DNA from: Adiantum capillus-veneris
Lineage: Eukaryota > Streptophyta > Polypodiopsida > Polypodiales > Pteridaceae
Assembly: GCA_014529385.2 (NCBI GenBank)
Contig: CM043971.1
Location: forward strand, 61,024,709 to 61,088,708
DNA: 64,000 nt
Reading direction: 5' to 3'
Part shown: positions 40,361 through 51,695 of the stretch, one piece after another
How the letters are laid out: the number at the start of each line of letters is the position of its first letter
Numbering within the stretch: the stretch's first letter is position 1
The notes under the pieces: model-generated
What the model was told of the DNA's origin: nothing
Database searches by the model: none
Seen by the model: the letters and a program-made list of their open reading frames with translations, nothing else
Position numbers and translations under genes: made by a program

Positions 40361-41999
40361 CATAGATGCCATGAAGTCTACGGTTTGGAAGGAAGTGCAA
40401 TCAAAGAAGCCCCATTCTTTCTCTCTTGCACTCACACACAAAAGAAAGAACACAAAAGAGAATATCAAAACAACACAAAGATGAAAACATCAAGGCTATG
40501 GTCATATCGTATCATGGGTAATATGAAAGGTTTAATAGATGAGTTAATGGCGTTCAATCTTTGCCAACCAAACAGGCTACAAATTGTTCTTTGGAATTGC
40601 AATTTTGTGCTTACCATAATATATATGTTTTGTCTAGTAATTGAGAGTAATTGTGTGTACAATTTCTCTTGCTTCATAGCAAGATAACTACACTTATGTC
40701 AAAAGAAAAGTTATAGTCTATAAGGGGTAGTATGATGGGATCCGGTGAAAGAAGTATTTTATTGAGTCTTTCTGGGCCAAAGAGAAACACTATACGTTGT
40801 TGAAAGTGTATTTTATAGATAATCTATCCATTAATTCTAATCGATCGCATAGAGTAGAAGCGATAGAAGTTCACATCATTTGGATTGTTCATCTAGGATA
40901 GTATGTGAGAAATGTAGATATGAGAGAAGTGAAGAGATAAGAAGTTTTCCTTCCAAGCCCTATTCTTGCCCGTCGGCAATAAGGATACTACGGGGAGAGA
41001 TATACCTATAGCGAGAACCTAGAATTTATAGAGTGAGAGAGATATTTTTGGTTAGAGAGGGAGATGAAATTTAGATATATGCTGGATTAGAGATGAAAAA
41101 GAAAACAACAAGAAATCAACAAAATATCAAAGTAGAACACATCTTACTTCACAAACCCTTCGGGAGTTATTCACCATTTTTGATGGAGAGAGAAGAGGAG
41201 GGAAGACTTCAAGCCTTGATTGATGCACCAAGTTCAAGTCCTTTTTTGATTAGAGCTTATATTCCAAGGATAGCTTAGAAGATTGGCTGGTCTTCCTCTA
41301 GGAGTAAGTGTAGGCTTAGGCTTATGTTTATCGCTAAGTACAATTAGGTATTACTACTCTCACTCCCTCATGAATTCATCTCATGAATGGATTGAATGGT
41401 TTTCAAGGAAGAAGAGGTCCCCTTTTATAGGTGAAGGGAACCCTCAATAGTTTACACAAGAAAGAGAAGAGCCAGTGTGAACAGGAAAATGAGATGTCCC
41501 TCAACAATGTGGGTAGACTGGGGTCTAGTATTTTGACCATATCTCCTCAACTGTGGTTCCAAAAAAAAAAAGGTAAAAACAGGGGTACAAAATTCAGCTC
41601 ATAAGCTACGACTCCCATTTTATAAAATTTTTCCAATTTGTATTGGAAGCTTGTGTAAAAAATCCATCAAAATAAGATACAGTTTTGGCAGCAAAAGTCT
41701 TCTTGTGGTCCCCTTAGCCTAGACTTTCATTTGATTCCAATGGACACCTCATGAAATATGAAAGCATGGATTTGATTCCTTCCTAGTAGCTATTAAAACA
41801 AAATATAAGAAAAATATGAAAAATACGTAGAATATATATATATTGAAAGTTACCCTAGATATAGGATCTAGCTACGATGTGAGATAATAAGGAGATAGTA
41901 GAAAGAAAGAACCAATGATTTTTGCCCCTAGTTAAAGAGGCGGAGCTATTGACACTTTTTTCCATAGTACTTTTTGACGATAAAGTAAGAATATGTTAC
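40361..41999. other. Unassigned DNA, probably includes the gypsy 3' LTR body
   Basis: No gene recognised. The minus-strand gypsy element enters its 3' LTR at 42150, so part of this AT-rich stretch should be LTR. With no second LTR in the window the far edge cannot be placed. Confidence 0.4.
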
Positions 42000-42150
42000 C
42001 CTTGAGATAAATAATAGGGTGAGATAGAAAGCTTATTATTATACTTAGATATCCATATTTATATTATATAAAATATACTTATGTATATAAAAAGTCACAA
42101 GATAGATCTTGTAGCATTTGTTCCCACTATGTACATGTCAGAACACGACA
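42000..42150 (-). mobile_element. Start of gypsy 3' LTR (U3), edge at 42150
   Basis: The minus strand reads a purine tract TTTAGAGGAGGTGGA followed by TGTCGTGTTCTGACATG. The tract plus TG is the standard polypurine tract to LTR transition. The same junction occurs a second time within 45368-45547. Only the proximal part is listed; the LTR continues leftwards. Confidence 0.75.
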
Positions 42151-42165
42151 TCCACCTCCTCTAAA
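42151..42165 (-). other. Gypsy polypurine tract
   Basis: Purine-rich string on the minus strand (AGAGGAGGTGGA) immediately before TGTCG. It is the expected plus-strand primer site for reverse transcription. Confidence 0.75.
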
Positions 42166-42242
42166 CCTACACATCTTGTGGTATGTGCCACATTTGACCT
42201 TTCCAAGATCAGTCCTCTTGTAGATCTTCCATGATTTCATCT

Positions 42243-43125
42243 TCATTTTGATAGCTTCCAACACTTCATCTTCACTTTGATCTTCACCTGTGTTTTGTTC
42301 TTCCTCCTCTTCAACATCTTTGCTTGATCACGGTCTCCTCTTCTCTTAAACATTTTGATCCTTTTTCCTACAATGGAAATTTTTACTTCTGTACCATCTA
42401 GTTCAGACAAGCGGTAAGTAGCATTTTCATGCATATGCCTTACAAGATATGGTAAGTAGCATTTTCATTCATGATTGTGTGTTGGTTATCAAGGCTACTA
42501 TCATACACTAAAACCCAGTCACCTTTGTCAATTGTTTTGCTCCTGAGCCGATATCGCTTATCAAAGTAGTCCTTGGTTTTCAACCTTTTATTTTTTACTC
42601 ATTATTTTGTAGCCTCAATGTCTCTAGGTCTTCTCTCTAGTTGCCTTATACGCAATGCAAGGATATCTTCCCTATTTAGCCCCTCTTGCCAAGGTAGTAC
42701 ATTCCATGTGGGAATTGTATCTTCAATCGGCATTACTGGCTTTTGACCATACATTAGCTCCATAGGCATATAGCCAATTTTTGAGCTATGTGTTGTATGA
42801 TCAACCCATAAAGCATATGGTAACAATTTTGGTCACTCATGAACTCTTCCTTCGCAAGCCTTGGCCATAGCTTGATGATAGGAGGATGCCCTCTTTCACT
42901 CTTTCCATTGCCTTTAGAGTTGTAAGGTGTAGTAAGAGAAAGCTCGATTCCTAATTTGGAAAATAAATCCCTTGCTTCCTTGGCATTCAATCACCTCTAT
43001 CGGCAGTGATCTTTCCCACACAACCATAACGGCAAATCACCTCATCAATAAGGAATTTGCGTAGAGATTCTGTGGTTTTAGCTCTTAATGCTCTTCCTTC
43101 AACCTAGTTAGTTAGGTCCTCTCAT
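42243..43125 (-). pseudogene. Ty3/gypsy integrase core and C-terminus, broken
   Basis: The minus strand from about 43125 reads the integrase core: ALRAKTTESLRKFLIDEVI, CRYGCVGKITADRG, then AKEARDLFSKLGIELSLTTP with YNSKGNGKSERGH (the catalytic Glu context). A frame change near 42820 leads to LPYALWVDHTTHSSKIGYMP, MELMYGQKPVMP and ILALRIRQLERRPRDIE. The C-terminal piece at 42434-42243 contains YRLSELDGTEVKI and KRIKMFKRRG, typical of the integrase tail that binds DNA. Stops and frame changes make it inactive. It continues the pol frame that starts on the right and sits just before the polypurine tract. Confidence 0.9.
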
Positions 43126-43850
43126 GAAAGAACCAAGTATCTGATTTGCTAGAGTCCTAAAGGCATTGTGACTAGATCCACAACCCATTTATAGTGCATG
43201 GAAACTAGATATGTAGGGTGCAATCCATCACAATGTTGGACATTTGAATACATTTGACAAGTTACACACGACTCCACATATAGAGATACATCTTTATACA
43301 TACCCTTTCATCATTATTTTTGTTTCAACTTGGAGAAGGTTGCTGACACACCCTTCTGTCCAGCCCATATACTCTCATGAAACTCTTGCATGAGCTTTAC
43401 TTGAGTCTCTTTTTTACACATAACCCTTTGTGGTGTAGCACCCTTTTGTTTAGGATGCTTCCACAAGTAACCATCCCTCAAAAAGTACCCATATTCTTTC
43501 CTACATATCCTCCTAAACTCTTGTTTAGAACAATCATCCTCTTTTGCTAGAGTACTCAAGTAGCTTATAATAAGAACCCAATCACCTTCATAAAGCTCTT
43601 TCAAGAACAACTCAAGTGGAATAGTCATGGAGACATTGTTACCTTTGACATGAGAGATAGAATAGACCTTTGTGACTACATCATCTTCCTCGTCAATCAT
43701 ATGTGAATCATCTTCATACCTTGCCCTTAAAAGAATATCTGCCACTGTATTGTCTTTACTTGCAATGTACTTAAACTCGAGATTTAAGGAATTAATGTAG
43801 GAAATCCACCGTAACATATCAATGTCTTGGAGGATAGGAACTGGTATCTT
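43096..43850 (-). pseudogene. Gypsy RNase H-end/integrase-finger segment, unit A
   Basis: Minus strand. It reads the end of RNase H (LEFKYIASKDNTVADILLRA), a linker (DEEDDVVTKVYSISHVKGNN), PLELFLKELYEGDW and the integrase zinc-finger lead (FHESIWAGQKG...KLKQ), followed by the finger cysteines in another frame. This is the unit closest to the integrase core and the only one that connects to it. A 167-codon ORF (43817-43314) stays open. Confidence 0.9.
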
Positions 43851-44608
43851 CCTTCAACCTGGTTAGTTAGGTCCTCTCATGAAAGAAACAAGTATCTCAT
43901 CTGTCAGAGTCCTAAAGGCATTGTGACTAGATCCACAACCCATTTATAGTGCATGGCTACTAGATATATAGGGTGCAATCTATCACAATGTCCGACATTT
44001 GAATACATTTGACAAGTTACATACGACTCTACAAATGGAGATACATCTTTATACATACCCTTCTACCATTATTTTTCTTTCAACTTGGAGAAGTTTGCCC
44101 ACACACCTCTGTGTCCAGCCCATAGACTCTCATGAAACTCTTGCATGAGCTTTACTTGACTCTCTTTTTCACACATAACCCTCTGTGGTGTAGCACGCTT
44201 TTGTTTAGGATGCTTCCACAAGTTACCATCCCTCAAAAGGTACCCATGATATGCTTTCTTGCATATCCTCCTAAATTCTTGTTGAGATCAATCATCCTCT
44301 TTTGCTAGAGTACTCAAGTAGCTTCTAATAAGAAGCCAATCACCTTCATAAAGCTCTTTCAAGAACAATTCAAGTGGAATAGTCATGCAGACATTGTTAC
44401 CTTTGACATGAGAGATAGAATAGAACTTTGTGCCTACATCATCTTCCTCGTCAATCATATGTGACTCATTTTAATACCTTGCCCTTGAAAGCATATCTTT
44501 CACTGTATTGACTTTACTTGCAATGTACTTAAACTTGGGATTTAAGGATTTAATGTAGGCAATCCACCGCAACATAGCAATGTCTTAGAGGATAGGAACT
44601 GGTATCTT
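43851..44608 (-). pseudogene. Gypsy RNase H-end/integrase-finger segment, unit B
   Basis: Tandem copy of unit A, 755 bp away (CAACCCATTTATAGTGCATG at 43181 and 43936). It carries more stops than unit A. The junction to unit A joins a GATAGGAACTGGTATCTT string to CCTTCAACCTGGTTAG, the same breakpoint seen between B and C. Confidence 0.92.
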
Positions 44609-45367
44609 CCTTCAAGCTCCTTAGTTAGGTCCTCTCATGAAAGCACCAAGTATCTTATCTGCCAAAATCCTAAAGGCATTGTGACTAGATCCACAACCCA
44701 TTTATAGTGCATGGCTAGTGGATATGTAGGGTGCAATCCATCACAATGTCCGACATTTGAATACATTTGACAAGTTACACACGACTCTACAAATGAAGAT
44801 ACATCTTTATGCATACCCTTCCACCATTATTTTTCTTTCAACTTGGAGAAAGTTGCCCACACACCCTTGTGTCCAGACCATAGACTCTCGTGAAACTCTT
44901 ACATGAGCTTTACTTGAGTCTCTTATTTACACATAACCCTCTGTGGTGTAGCACCCTTTTGTTTAGGATGCTTCCACAAGTAACCATCCCTCAAAAAGTA
45001 CCGGTACCCATATGCTTTCCTACATATCCCTCCTATATTCTTGTTCAGACCAATCATCCTCTTTTGCTAGAGTACTCAAGTAGCTTCTAATAAGAACCCA
45101 ATCACCTTCATAAAGCTCTCTCAAGAACAATTCAAGTGGAATAGTCATGTAGACATTGTTACCTTTGATATGAGAGATAGAATAGAACTTTGTGCCTACA
45201 ACATCTTCCTCGTCAATCATATGTGAATCATCTGCATACCTTGCCCTTGAAAGCATATCTGCCACTGTATTGTCTTTACTTGCAATGTGCTTAAACTCGA
45301 GATTTACGGATTTAATGTAGTCAATCCACTGCAACATAGCAAAGTCTTGGAGGATAGGAACTGGTAT
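44609..45367 (-). pseudogene. Gypsy RNase H-end/integrase-finger segment, unit C
   Basis: Third tandem copy (CAACCCATTTATAGTGCATG at 44694, 758 bp from unit B). The minus ORF 45337-45020 reads LEFKHIASKDNTVADMLSRA and PLELFLRELYEGDWVLIR. It is followed on its right by a stray polypurine-tract/LTR piece. Confidence 0.92.
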
Positions 45368-45547
45368 CTAAATATACTTATGTATCTAAAATGTCACAAG
45401 ATAGATCTTGTAGGATTCATTCCCACTATGTACGTGTCACAGCAAGACATCCACCCCCTCTAAACCTGCACATCATGTGGTATTTGCCACATTTGACCTT
45501 TGCAAGATTAGTCCTCTTGTAGATCTTCCATGATTTCACCTTTATTG
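45368..45547 (-). mobile_element. Misplaced polypurine tract/LTR-start fragment inside pol
   Basis: 180 bp matching 42068-42246, including CACAAGATAGATCTTGTAG, the GACATCCACC...CTCTAAACCT junction of LTR and purine tract, and GTAGATCTTCCATGATTTCA. It separates units C and D and has no business inside pol, so it records a rearrangement that used the element's own 3' end. Confidence 0.9.
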
Positions 45548-46255
45548 GTTAGTTAGGTCCTCTCAAGAAATAACCAAGTATCTCATCTGGCAGAGTTCTA
45601 AAGGCATTGTGACTAGATCCACAACCCATTTATAGTGCATGGCTACTGGATATGTAGGGTGCAATCCATCACAAGGTCGGACATTTGAATACATTTGACA
45701 AGTTACACACGACTCTACAAATGGAGATACATCTTTTAACATACCCTTCCACCATTATTTTCCTTTTAACTTGGAGAAGCTTGCCTACACACCTCTGTGT
45801 CTAGCCCATAGAGTCTCATGAAACTCTTACATGAGCTTTACTTGAGTCTCTTATTTACACATAACGCTTTGTGGTGTAGCACCCTTTTTTTTAGGATGCT
45901 TCCACAAGTAACCATCCCTCAAAACTACCCATATTCTTTCCTACATATCTTGTTGAGACCAATACTCCTCTTTTGCTAGATAAATCAAGTAGCTTCTAAA
46001 AAGAATCCAGTCACCTTCATAAAGCTCTTTCAAGAACAATTCAAGTGGAATAGTCATGCAGACATTGTTACCTTTGACATGAGACATAGAATAGAACTTT
46101 GTGCCTACATCATCTTCCTTGTGAATCATATGTGACTTATCTTCATTCCTTGCCCTTGAAAGCATACCTGCCACTGTATTGTCTTTACTTGCAATGTGCT
46201 TAAACTCGGGATTTTAGGATTTAATGTAGGCAATCAACCACAACATAGCAATGTC
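45548..46255 (-). pseudogene. Gypsy RNase H-end/integrase-finger segment, unit D
   Basis: Fourth copy (CAACCCATTTATAGTGCATG at 45622), 928 bp from unit C because of the 180 bp insert. This unit joins directly to the main RNase H sequence on its right (46255), so it occupies the original position. The ORF 46174-45941 reads AGMLSRARNEDKSHMIHKED. Confidence 0.92.
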
Positions 46256-47918
46256 TGGTGTTGAGCAGCTTGTAATCATCCCAAGAAGTGGTAGACAATT
46301 TGTTTCTACAACCACACATGCACAGATTAGGTACTCTTTCCCATTTTTCAAGGTTGTTACCATACCCCATGACTCTTTCTTTATCTGTGGATAGTTTCTT
46401 TGGCAAGCACTTAGTACCTTTGCTCCAAATCTCACCACATACATGTGTCCTTCTTCATCATCTTGCATTATTGACCATCCAATCCCTGTAGGATTAGTGT
46501 CTACTGTCACAATTACTGACCTTTGACACTCATAGTCTACCTTTCTCAAAGTTTGTGCTAACTAGAGCAACTCCTTTAGCTTTTTCATGGCTTTTACATG
46601 TACCTCTGTCCATTTAAACTTTTGGTTATTTCTCAAAAATTGATAAGGAGGATCAGCTACATGTGCATAATGTGGAATCCAAATAATATAAAGACACATG
46701 CTCCTAGACACCTTCGGACCTCAGAGATGCTATTGCACGTTTCCTTCAGTCTTTGGATGGAATCTACCTTTGTTGGACAAGGTTTCCTACGATATGGCCC
46801 GCACATGTGCCCCACAATGACCACTTCATTGACACCAAACATAGACTTTTTCCTTGACAACGTAAGATTCACTTCTTCCAACCTAGACAAAATCTTATCA
46901 CAATCATTTATGTGATTTACTACAAATCTGTGACATCTTTTGAGCTCCAAAGATTCATCTTTTGTCACTTTATTCACATCCTTTGATAGGAAAATCATCA
47001 ATGAAAGGCATTGTGATTTGAGGAATAAAGTCACGTAAGACCTTATTCATCCCATTCATCATATGTGCAACCGAATTTGTTGCTCCCTGTGGCAAGGTAA
47101 ACATCCTTACCAAACCCAAAGGTGTCCTCATGGTTTTCAAGTCTCTACTTTCTATTGCAAGTTGAAATTGATCATACGTTGAGCAGAGATCCCCCATCGA
47201 GTAGATTGCCCTCTCTGCAAAGCACTTCTGCAAACTCATCCGGAATTGGACATGTACCTACATATCTAAATGTCACCTTGTTCACTGGTTGCATATCTTG
47301 GATGAAGCGTAGAGCACCATTCTTCTTTAGATCTGTGAACCACCTGTTTGAGTATGGAGCACAAGAAGGCTCCAAAATTCCCATTTTGATCTTCTCATCC
47401 TATAGCTCCACTAACTTGGGCAAATGAGCCTTTGGAACCGGAATAGGCTGCAAATTGCAAGGCACATGAGGTATTGTAAAAATTACCATAGGAGCTATAA
47501 TAGAATGATCAAAACAGCCTATCTCAAGTGGCTCAAATGCAAAATCCTTACCATGCTTTGAAAACATTACTTTGAAGCACTTTGTCTCCTCCTGTGTTAG
47601 AAAGTCCTCGCAACCAATCTGCAACTCTTGAAAAGACTCTTATGTGAAGGTATGCCCAATCTTTTTAGGACTCCTCACACTTGGTTGCAAAGAAGTTTGC
47701 ACAGTGTTTTCCCTATTGTTGGGTGGTAAGGGTGAAGCTACTGGTTTCACCTTGTTTGCTACTGTACTCTTGTATTTAGTCTCAACATGGAATTTTGGGC
47801 CAATCGTTTGGTTTTCTTTAAAGGCTTCTATTACTTGATACATTTCCATAGAGCAAACTTCCACAACTTCATTTACAAGATGCAAACTAGACTCCATTAT
47901 AGCATCAAGCTCACCCAT
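46214..47918 (-). pseudogene. Ty3/gypsy reverse transcriptase and RNase H, broken
   Basis: Minus strand in several frames. RT lead: KHGKDFAFEPLEIGCFDHS, PHVPCNLQPIPVPKAHLPKL (47624-47400). RT fingers and palm: GILEPSCAPYSNRWFTDLKK, NGALRFIQDMQPVNKV (47384-47172); IYSMGDLCSTYDQFQLAIES, TPLGLVRMFTLPQGATNS; and the active-site box PFIDDFPIKG (FIDD in place of YxDD) at about 47000. Connection: SRLEEVNLTLSRKKSMFGVN and VIVGHMCGPYRRKP. RNase H: VIVTVDTNPTGIGWSIMQDD and FGAKVLSACQRNYPQIKKES (46549-46214). Frame changes lie near 47390, 47230, 46980 and 46650. The upstream part 47918-47640 reads the prot-RT linker (KYKSTVANKVKPVASPLPPN). The copy is inactive. Confidence 0.94.
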
Positions 47919-48620
47919 AGTATCTACAAAGAAACTCGTTCACACAAACCCAAAACATTTTCAGTAGGCTCTAGCAACCCACTCTTTTTCATGCCTATTT
48001 GTACATTATGTACATATTGCCTCTCACATCTCTTCAAATCTTAAAGTTTTGTAAAACATATTGATCCATTCCTTGTTACCAAGAAGCCCGTTGAGAGTTT
48101 CACATATTTTTGGATTAGACAAGACCCTTTTTCTTTCTGTACCACTACAATCCCACTTTACAATGGTACTTGGCCAAAACCCATCATTTCCCTATAATCA
48201 TGAACTCTTTGTTCACCTTTGGTAGAGGATGTTCTCTGAGGTTGTCACGATTTATTTCATGGTTTACACAGAGTGTGAGAAATTGGACAAAATGTTTAGG
48301 GTGAAAGCATGGAATGGTGGCTCAAATAGCTGTGTCCATGGACACCTACTATCAAAAACTTTGGCCTACAATTAGACATGAATTCACATCAAATTTCTAT
48401 CATGATATATGTCAATGGATAGCTCTTAAAGAATAAAATGTAGAAGTGCAATCACTTATAAATTTTATTTAGTTTGTATTCTTTTTTCCACAAGATTGTT
48501 TTTGTGATATGCTATCTAATAGCTTAAATATCATTCCACCTATTCATGCTTTCACCCATTACCATCTTTGCTGCGTATCCTAGCATATGTTAAACCATCG
48601 TCCATTACCTTTGTTTCCAT
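47919..48620 (-). other. Gypsy protease-RT spacer, heavily decayed
   Basis: Lies between the protease frame and the RT frame of the gypsy element. No long frame and no motif; presumably decayed coding or linker sequence of the same element. Confidence 0.5.
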
Positions 48621-49308
48621 TCAAACTCCCACAATGTAGGGATGTTCAAGGATGAGATGATATGAAAATGTATCCTGTACAAAGAAGTTTTGGTCAACCT
48701 TTACATCACCTATTGTCACCTTCACACCTCGACATACTGCATACAATTCACCGGATGAATTGTATGCCAGTTTTACCATCCAACCATGACTTGTGTCCAT
48801 CGGCCATTTGCATTTGTTGTAGAGACTCTTTGACATTATGTTTATTTTTGAACCATGGTCAATCAAGGCAACAAATGGCTCTTCAAGATCACCTACCTTG
48901 ACCAAAATTTTTGTAGTAGCCCTTGCCCAATGACTTCGTGAATAGTAGCTCCTAGGAATAGCTTCAACTTCTTTATCATCATTTAAGAAATGCACTTGCT
49001 TCACTCTCCCACTAGATTGGTAGCATCCTACCACACCTCCATCATACTAATTATTTTGCAACTCGATCCCTTGTGTCTTCAAGGTTTCTCCTTCAGCCTG
49101 TGCACGAGAAACTTCAGCAAGAGCTTGCCTATTTCTCTTGATGATGTCAATGATCTCCTCATGGAATTCACGCTTTGCAACGCCAAGAAATTCTCCTAGA
49201 GTAAACTGAATCTTGCTATTCAAAATCCTATCCTCCAAGACTTTCTTTAAATATGTAGCAACTTCAATATCAAATTGTAGTTTGTAAGTTGGATCTTTCT
49301 TCTTTCCT
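48621..49308 (-). pseudogene. Ty3/gypsy gag end and aspartic protease, 5' truncated by CACTA
   Basis: Minus strand. From 49308 the frame reads KDPTYKLQFDIEVATYLKKV, then DRILNSKIQFTLGEFLGVAK and REFHEEIIDIIKRNRQ (end of gag). 49034-48621 holds the retropepsin domain: LVKVGDLEEPFVALIDHGS followed by KINIMSKSLYNKCKWPMD; the D-x-G active site is DHG. The sequence is cut at 49308, where CACTACAAG begins, so the rest of gag and the 5' LTR must lie beyond the inserted element. The protease frame itself is open and the least damaged part of the element. Confidence 0.9.
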
Positions 49309-49575
49309 CACTACAAGAGGTTGTGTGCACTTGTGATGCTGTTAGCAATGGAAATACATTGAGTTTTTATACTCCCTCCTGTCGCTAAGACCGTCGCTAA
49401 CAACATCGATACGGGAACGTCTCTATGAGTGTCGCTATAACCGTTTCTATAGGCGTCTCTATATAGCAACGCCGATAGCAACATTTACAGGCCACCTATA
49501 GCGACGTTTAGAGGCCACCTATAGCGAAGTTTATAGCGACGCTGCAGAGCCTTATATAGCGACGCCTGAGATAAA
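49309..49575. mobile_element. CACTA (En/Spm) terminus and subterminal repeats
   Basis: Begins CACTACAAGAGG, the plant CACTA end. In the next 250 bases the word TAGCGACG or CTATAGCGA(C/A)G, and GTCGCTA on the other strand, recurs many times in both orientations, as expected for the subterminal sites bound by the element's second protein. The junction with the gypsy frame is exact at 49308/49309. The other terminus is not in the window. Confidence 0.88.
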
Positions 49576-50139
49576 TTTTTTTGGTGGGTAGGGCATTGAA
49601 TGCCCTGCCACCCATCAACCATATTGAATATTTCAATAATTGAGTAAACCTAAATGAATCCAAGATGAGCCCAGATTCACCTTTGAAAGAAAGTGCAAGC
49701 TTAGATATAGACCCAAAGTAGTCACCCACAAGACAATATAACCATTAACTCCATCATCCATAGTATTGTTTGCAGAATAAAGATACAAAATTGACAAAAG
49801 TAAATCAATGACAATTGTACACATCATAGGAAAAATCACGTGATTGTTAAACTTTGCAAATGTAATAGTTACAAGACCATTGTCTCATTATTGAAAAAAT
49901 ATACATGGTTTTCCAATAGTTACAAAAAGACGTATAAACATTATCTCATGATACATATGCTATGACAAAAGGAAACTAATGCTATCTAGCTACGGCTAGA
50001 ATGACATCGTCTAATCAGATGTCTCATCGCGTCCAAGCGGCGTATGTGTCGGATTCTACAAAAAAAACCAATAAGACAGCTTTCTGTAACTATAAACATA
50101 TAATTTATAAAACAATACAACAAATAGAAAAGAGTAAAC
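49576..50139. other. CACTA internal non-coding DNA
   Basis: Between subterminal repeats and the second-protein gene. Short ORFs (49729-49508 and 49839-49633, minus) show no domain. AT-rich; likely 3' untranslated region. Confidence 0.5.
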
Positions 50140-51310
50140 CCTAATACTAACCATGCCGCCACAAGAACTCAAAATGTCCCATCAGGGCGTTTAAGCCCTT
50201 CCTGCTTGCGTACTCGCATTGTAGGGTCATGTCCTGTCATCAACCACTGTCAAAATATACAAAGAACCCATTATGTTAGAATTTAAAAACCCTTAAACCC
50301 TAAACTATCAACCCTAAAGAGCAATGCAAAAACACTTACAAAATCGGCCTCAAATGATGCCCACCCGCCGCTCCCCAAGTGGTGCGAGCTCCCTACCTCT
50401 ACTCGTGCTTTGGTTGCCTTCTTTTGTTGCTTCCACTTGTCAGAATTCTCGCGCGGCTGCTTTCTTCGCATTCTTCCAATCTTCTTTATCCAGCAAATGT
50501 GGTCTATTCCACCCATGCTTTATTGCTTTTTGTACTTCGAAACGCTTGTGCTTGCAGTATTTGTGCATTCGAACCTTCATCAGGTCTTCATTGAAGCGGT
50601 CATCCCATGTTGAAACGGGAAACTCGTCATGCATCATACTGATGACTCTGTCTTTTAAATCAATTGGTACTTCAATCCAGGTGTTTAGTAGGTAGTGTCT
50701 AAACACCTAAGAGAAAAGACCGCGCATGCGCGATATCACCTTCTTGCCTTCATCATCCAAGATGATGCCATCGCTCAAGTCGACGGAGTAAGGCAAGCCC
50801 TCTCGCGGGTGACGCATGAACCTGGGTGTCCCGGAAGGTGTCTCTAGTGGCATATCGATGGGGGTACATACGTAAGGTGTCTCCACTGGAGTCTTGGCCC
50901 CGAAGCGAGGAGTGTCAATTGGAGTGACTCCTGGAGAAGTAGCTAGTGGTGTGTCGCTACTAGGAACGGTCGTTAGCCACGCAGAACCTGGTGTAGATGG
51001 CGATGCCATGGCTGGTGTGGGGGCAGGCAAAGAGCCTCGTTGAACACGAGGTGATGTCGAGGCCTCGGTAGCGGCATCCCCACAACAACCTTCGATGCCA
51101 CTACTAGAGTGCCGATGCCTAGACAAGTGTGAAGATCGTCTCGTCCACACTGAAGCTTCGGAGTGTGATGAATTCTCGAAAATAGAGGGAGATGCTAAAG
51201 GAGTAGGAACACGCGATGGTGCTCTAGAGCGATGATGCTCCATGTACCACTCTCTCTGGTCGGGTGACAAAGAAGAAAGAAACTCATCATCATACATACC
51301 TGCATTAAAC
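50140..51310 (-). pseudogene. CACTA second protein (Transposase_24-like), broken
   Basis: Minus strand. A TTTAATGCAG acceptor-like site near 51304 precedes an exon starting MYDDEFLSSLSPDQREWY. The N-terminal half is rich in Pro, Ser and Thr, with repeated T-P-(I/V)-(D/E)-T-P. After TAG at 50707-50709 the frame continues HYLLNTWIEVPIDLKDRVIS and MMHDEFPVSTWDDRF. Then come KHGWNRPHLLDKEDWKNAKK and, after a frame change near 50445, SDKWKQQKKATKARV with SSHHLGSGGWASFEADF. This W-N-R-P...W...K...H-x-G-S/G-x-x-S-F order matches the Transposase_24 domain of plant CACTA proteins. Around 50250-50160 lies WLMTGHDPTMRVRKQEGLKR. Its likely role was binding the subterminal repeats. Damage: one TAG, at least one frameshift. 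Confidence 0.82.
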
Positions 51311-51462
51311 ACACGAACATTTAATATTAATATTGAATGAATGGGGAAGAAAACATGGACAAGTAGAGAGAGAGAGAGAAAGAGAGAGAGAGGACTCATT
51401 AAGGGGGAGGCATTCCTGTGCAAAGAGATTTTGTTGAATTACTGTGAATTTTTAAAAGCACT

Positions 51463-51695
51463 GCACTCCGGGTGCGATGGAGACTGAAGCTGCATGGCAA
51501 AGGTCTGCTCATAGAAGTTTCTTACCCCACCACTAAATCTAAATGATCGGGTGAAAGAGACACTGAGAAGCAGTAGTAGTGCTTCTTAGTGTCTCTTTCA
51601 CCCGATCAACTAGATCTAGCGGTGGGATGAGCAGCATCTATATTGAGCAGACCTTCGCGATTGCAGCTTCAATCTCCATCGCACTCGAAGCACAA
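51463..51695. repeat. Inverted duplication with 8-10 bp loop inside CACTA
   Basis: The arms 51463-51574 and 51584-51695 are reverse complements with about 85-90% identity by eye; the innermost 40 bases are nearly perfect (GATCGGGTGAAAGAGACACT with its complement). It lies between the second-protein gene and TNP2. A read-through transcript would fold into a ~110 bp hairpin. Confidence 0.88.
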
